From: CF-13 sp036782775
GTDB lineage: Bacteria > Chloroflexota > Dormibacteria > CF-121
Direction of reading: 5' to 3'
Assembly (NCBI GenBank): GCA_036782775.1
Contig: DAIPYJ010000022.1
Location: 1 to 40,173 of the forward strand
DNA length: 40,173 bases
Part shown: in pieces, positions 39,690 to 40,173 of the stretch
Layout: each line of letters opens with the position of its first letter
Position numbering within the stretch: the stretch's first letter is position 1
The notes under the pieces: generated by a model
What the model saw: only the letters and a program-made list of their open reading frames with translations
Told to the model about the DNA's origin: nothing
Database searches by the model: none
Translations under genes and position numbers: made by a program

Positions 39690-39772
39690 TGCCGTACGCC
39701 CTGTCGTATTCCATTAGGGCCCGCTGCCGACCAGGACGGTCCCGCTTACTCGTCACTCAATCGCTCCTCCCG

Positions 39773-40173
39773 ATGCCGCATCCCGAGCTGCCCGGATCCC
39801 GGCTCACGTACGCTTTCGTTTCAATGTCCCAAGAGGACGCCCACCCGGTTGAGGTCATAGGGCTCCATCCGGTTCCAGGCTATGACGACGCGTACATGCT
39901 CGAGGTCACCGTCCAGAGAGCGCCCGCGTCATTTGATGTTGGCCTGTTCACCCAGGAGGATCCCAATCAACCACACTCCAGTTGGCAAGTTGCCTACGAT
40001 GAGCGCTACTTGAGCCCGGAGGGAACCACGGTCCTGTCATGGACTCCGCCACAGGAACATGGCGATTTCACGCGTCTCGTCTTCTTCATGCATTTTCTGG
40101 ATCTAGACGGCCCACTGTTTACACCGTACGGTCCGGTCGAGCTACCGGCCGCGACCCCCGCGCCACCTCGACT
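39773..40173 (+). CDS. Unrecognised protein, partial at right edge
   Basis: From ATG 39773 the frame stays open to the window end (133 residues). ATG 39824 is an alternative start; neither has a clear ribosome site. The sequence has natural composition and alternating beta-like segments (HPVEVIGLHPVPGYDDAYML, FDVGLFTQEDPNQPHSSWQV, TRLVFFMHFLDLDGPLF) and then turns Pro/Ala-rich (LPAATPAPPRL), as before a linker. It has no signal peptide in the visible part. No family is recognised; it belongs to the integrated element or to its other flank. Confidence 0.6.
   Translation, partial: MPHPELPGSRLTYAFVSMSQEDAHPVEVIGLHPVPGYDDAYMLEVTVQRAPASFDVGLFTQEDPNQPHSSWQVAYDERYLSPEGTTVLSWTPPQEHGDFTRLVFFMHFLDLDGPLFTPYGPVELPAATPAPPR

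Larger units (their letters stand above)
39193..39772. other. Gene-poor stretch of the integrated element
   Basis: I see no convincing gene in these 580 bp. The short open frames (39259-39570 and 39540-39860) have biased, repeat-driven compositions. The stretch holds a hairpin-forming segment (GTACG ... CGTAC around a GGCGG/CCGCC stem, about 39370-39405), two arrays of 12-bp repeats, and three copies of CGACCAG at 39478, 39580 and 39728. The last two extend to CGACCAGGACAGTCCC and CGACCAGGACGGTCCC. Function could be replication, recombination or regulation. Confidence 0.5.

Noticed and set aside
39259..39860. Two plus-strand frames (103 and 106 aa) over the repeat arrays
   Set aside because: Their repeated FA and RF residues come directly from the 12-bp repeats; no ribosome site, no family, and they overlap each other.

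Overview
The window is about 40 kb of high-GC, gene-dense bacterial DNA. The envelope looks monoderm: there are LAxTG-type wall anchors, a lipobox lipoprotein and a class A PBP, and no outer-membrane genes. Five HspR-like MerR regulators, stand-alone receiver proteins, tandem DUF3048 proteins, a GT20 synthase and a Gly/Pro-rich PBP tail fit the Chloroflexota / Candidatus Dormibacterota neighbourhood. That placement is an inference from gene content; no rRNA or other phylogenetic marker is present.

Layout. 1-2880 (minus): a cobalamin-riboswitch operon encodes an alpha6/alpha6-barrel secreted protein, a DUF4430-like secreted protein (both with LAxTG plus a TM tail) and an ECF transporter T subunit cut by the left edge. 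2890-6610: a conserved orphan, a large protein with a nucleoside-phosphorylase-like end, a TPR protein, a small coupled ORF and a receiver protein. 6630-10800: two alpha/beta hydrolases, a lytic transglycosylase lipoprotein, small membrane and zinc proteins, a RibD/DHFR-like reductase, tRNA-Glu, an excisionase-like HTH and a DUF5808 protein. 10900-18760: a membrane-tethered receiver protein, a GH38 alpha-mannosidase and two tandem DUF3048 paralogues.

18890-26530: an HspR-like regulator divergent from trehalose-6-phosphate synthase (GT20), a second regulator upstream of trehalose-phosphatase, a TIM-barrel hydrolase with FtsH, and a receiver + MerR pair. 26740-32440: two YtxH proteins, a class A PBP, a zinc-ribbon membrane protein, CsbD, a lone MerR and a second receiver + MerR pair in inverted orientation to the first. 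This 19-32 kb block reads as a stress and envelope island. 32530-37370: a membrane protein, a C39-like peptidase, a zinc-ribbon protein, a GH18-like protein and an FGGY kinase. 37417-40173: tRNA-Gln followed by the end of an integrated element: a frameshifted large serine recombinase, its coupled small ORF, a gene-free stretch with two arrays of 12-bp repeats, and an unrecognised gene running off the right edge.

Strongest points for follow-up: the riboswitch-controlled pair that looks like the two domains of animal intrinsic factor/transcobalamin split into two anchored proteins beside an ECF transporter; the duplicated receiver + HspR-like MerR module; a perfect-consensus promoter feeding a roughly 50-nt terminated leader in front of one copy; and the 12-bp arrays in the integrated element. 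Several genes appear leaderless, and two (the DUF4430-like gene and otsB) have no ATG/GTG/TTG where their conserved N-termini require one.
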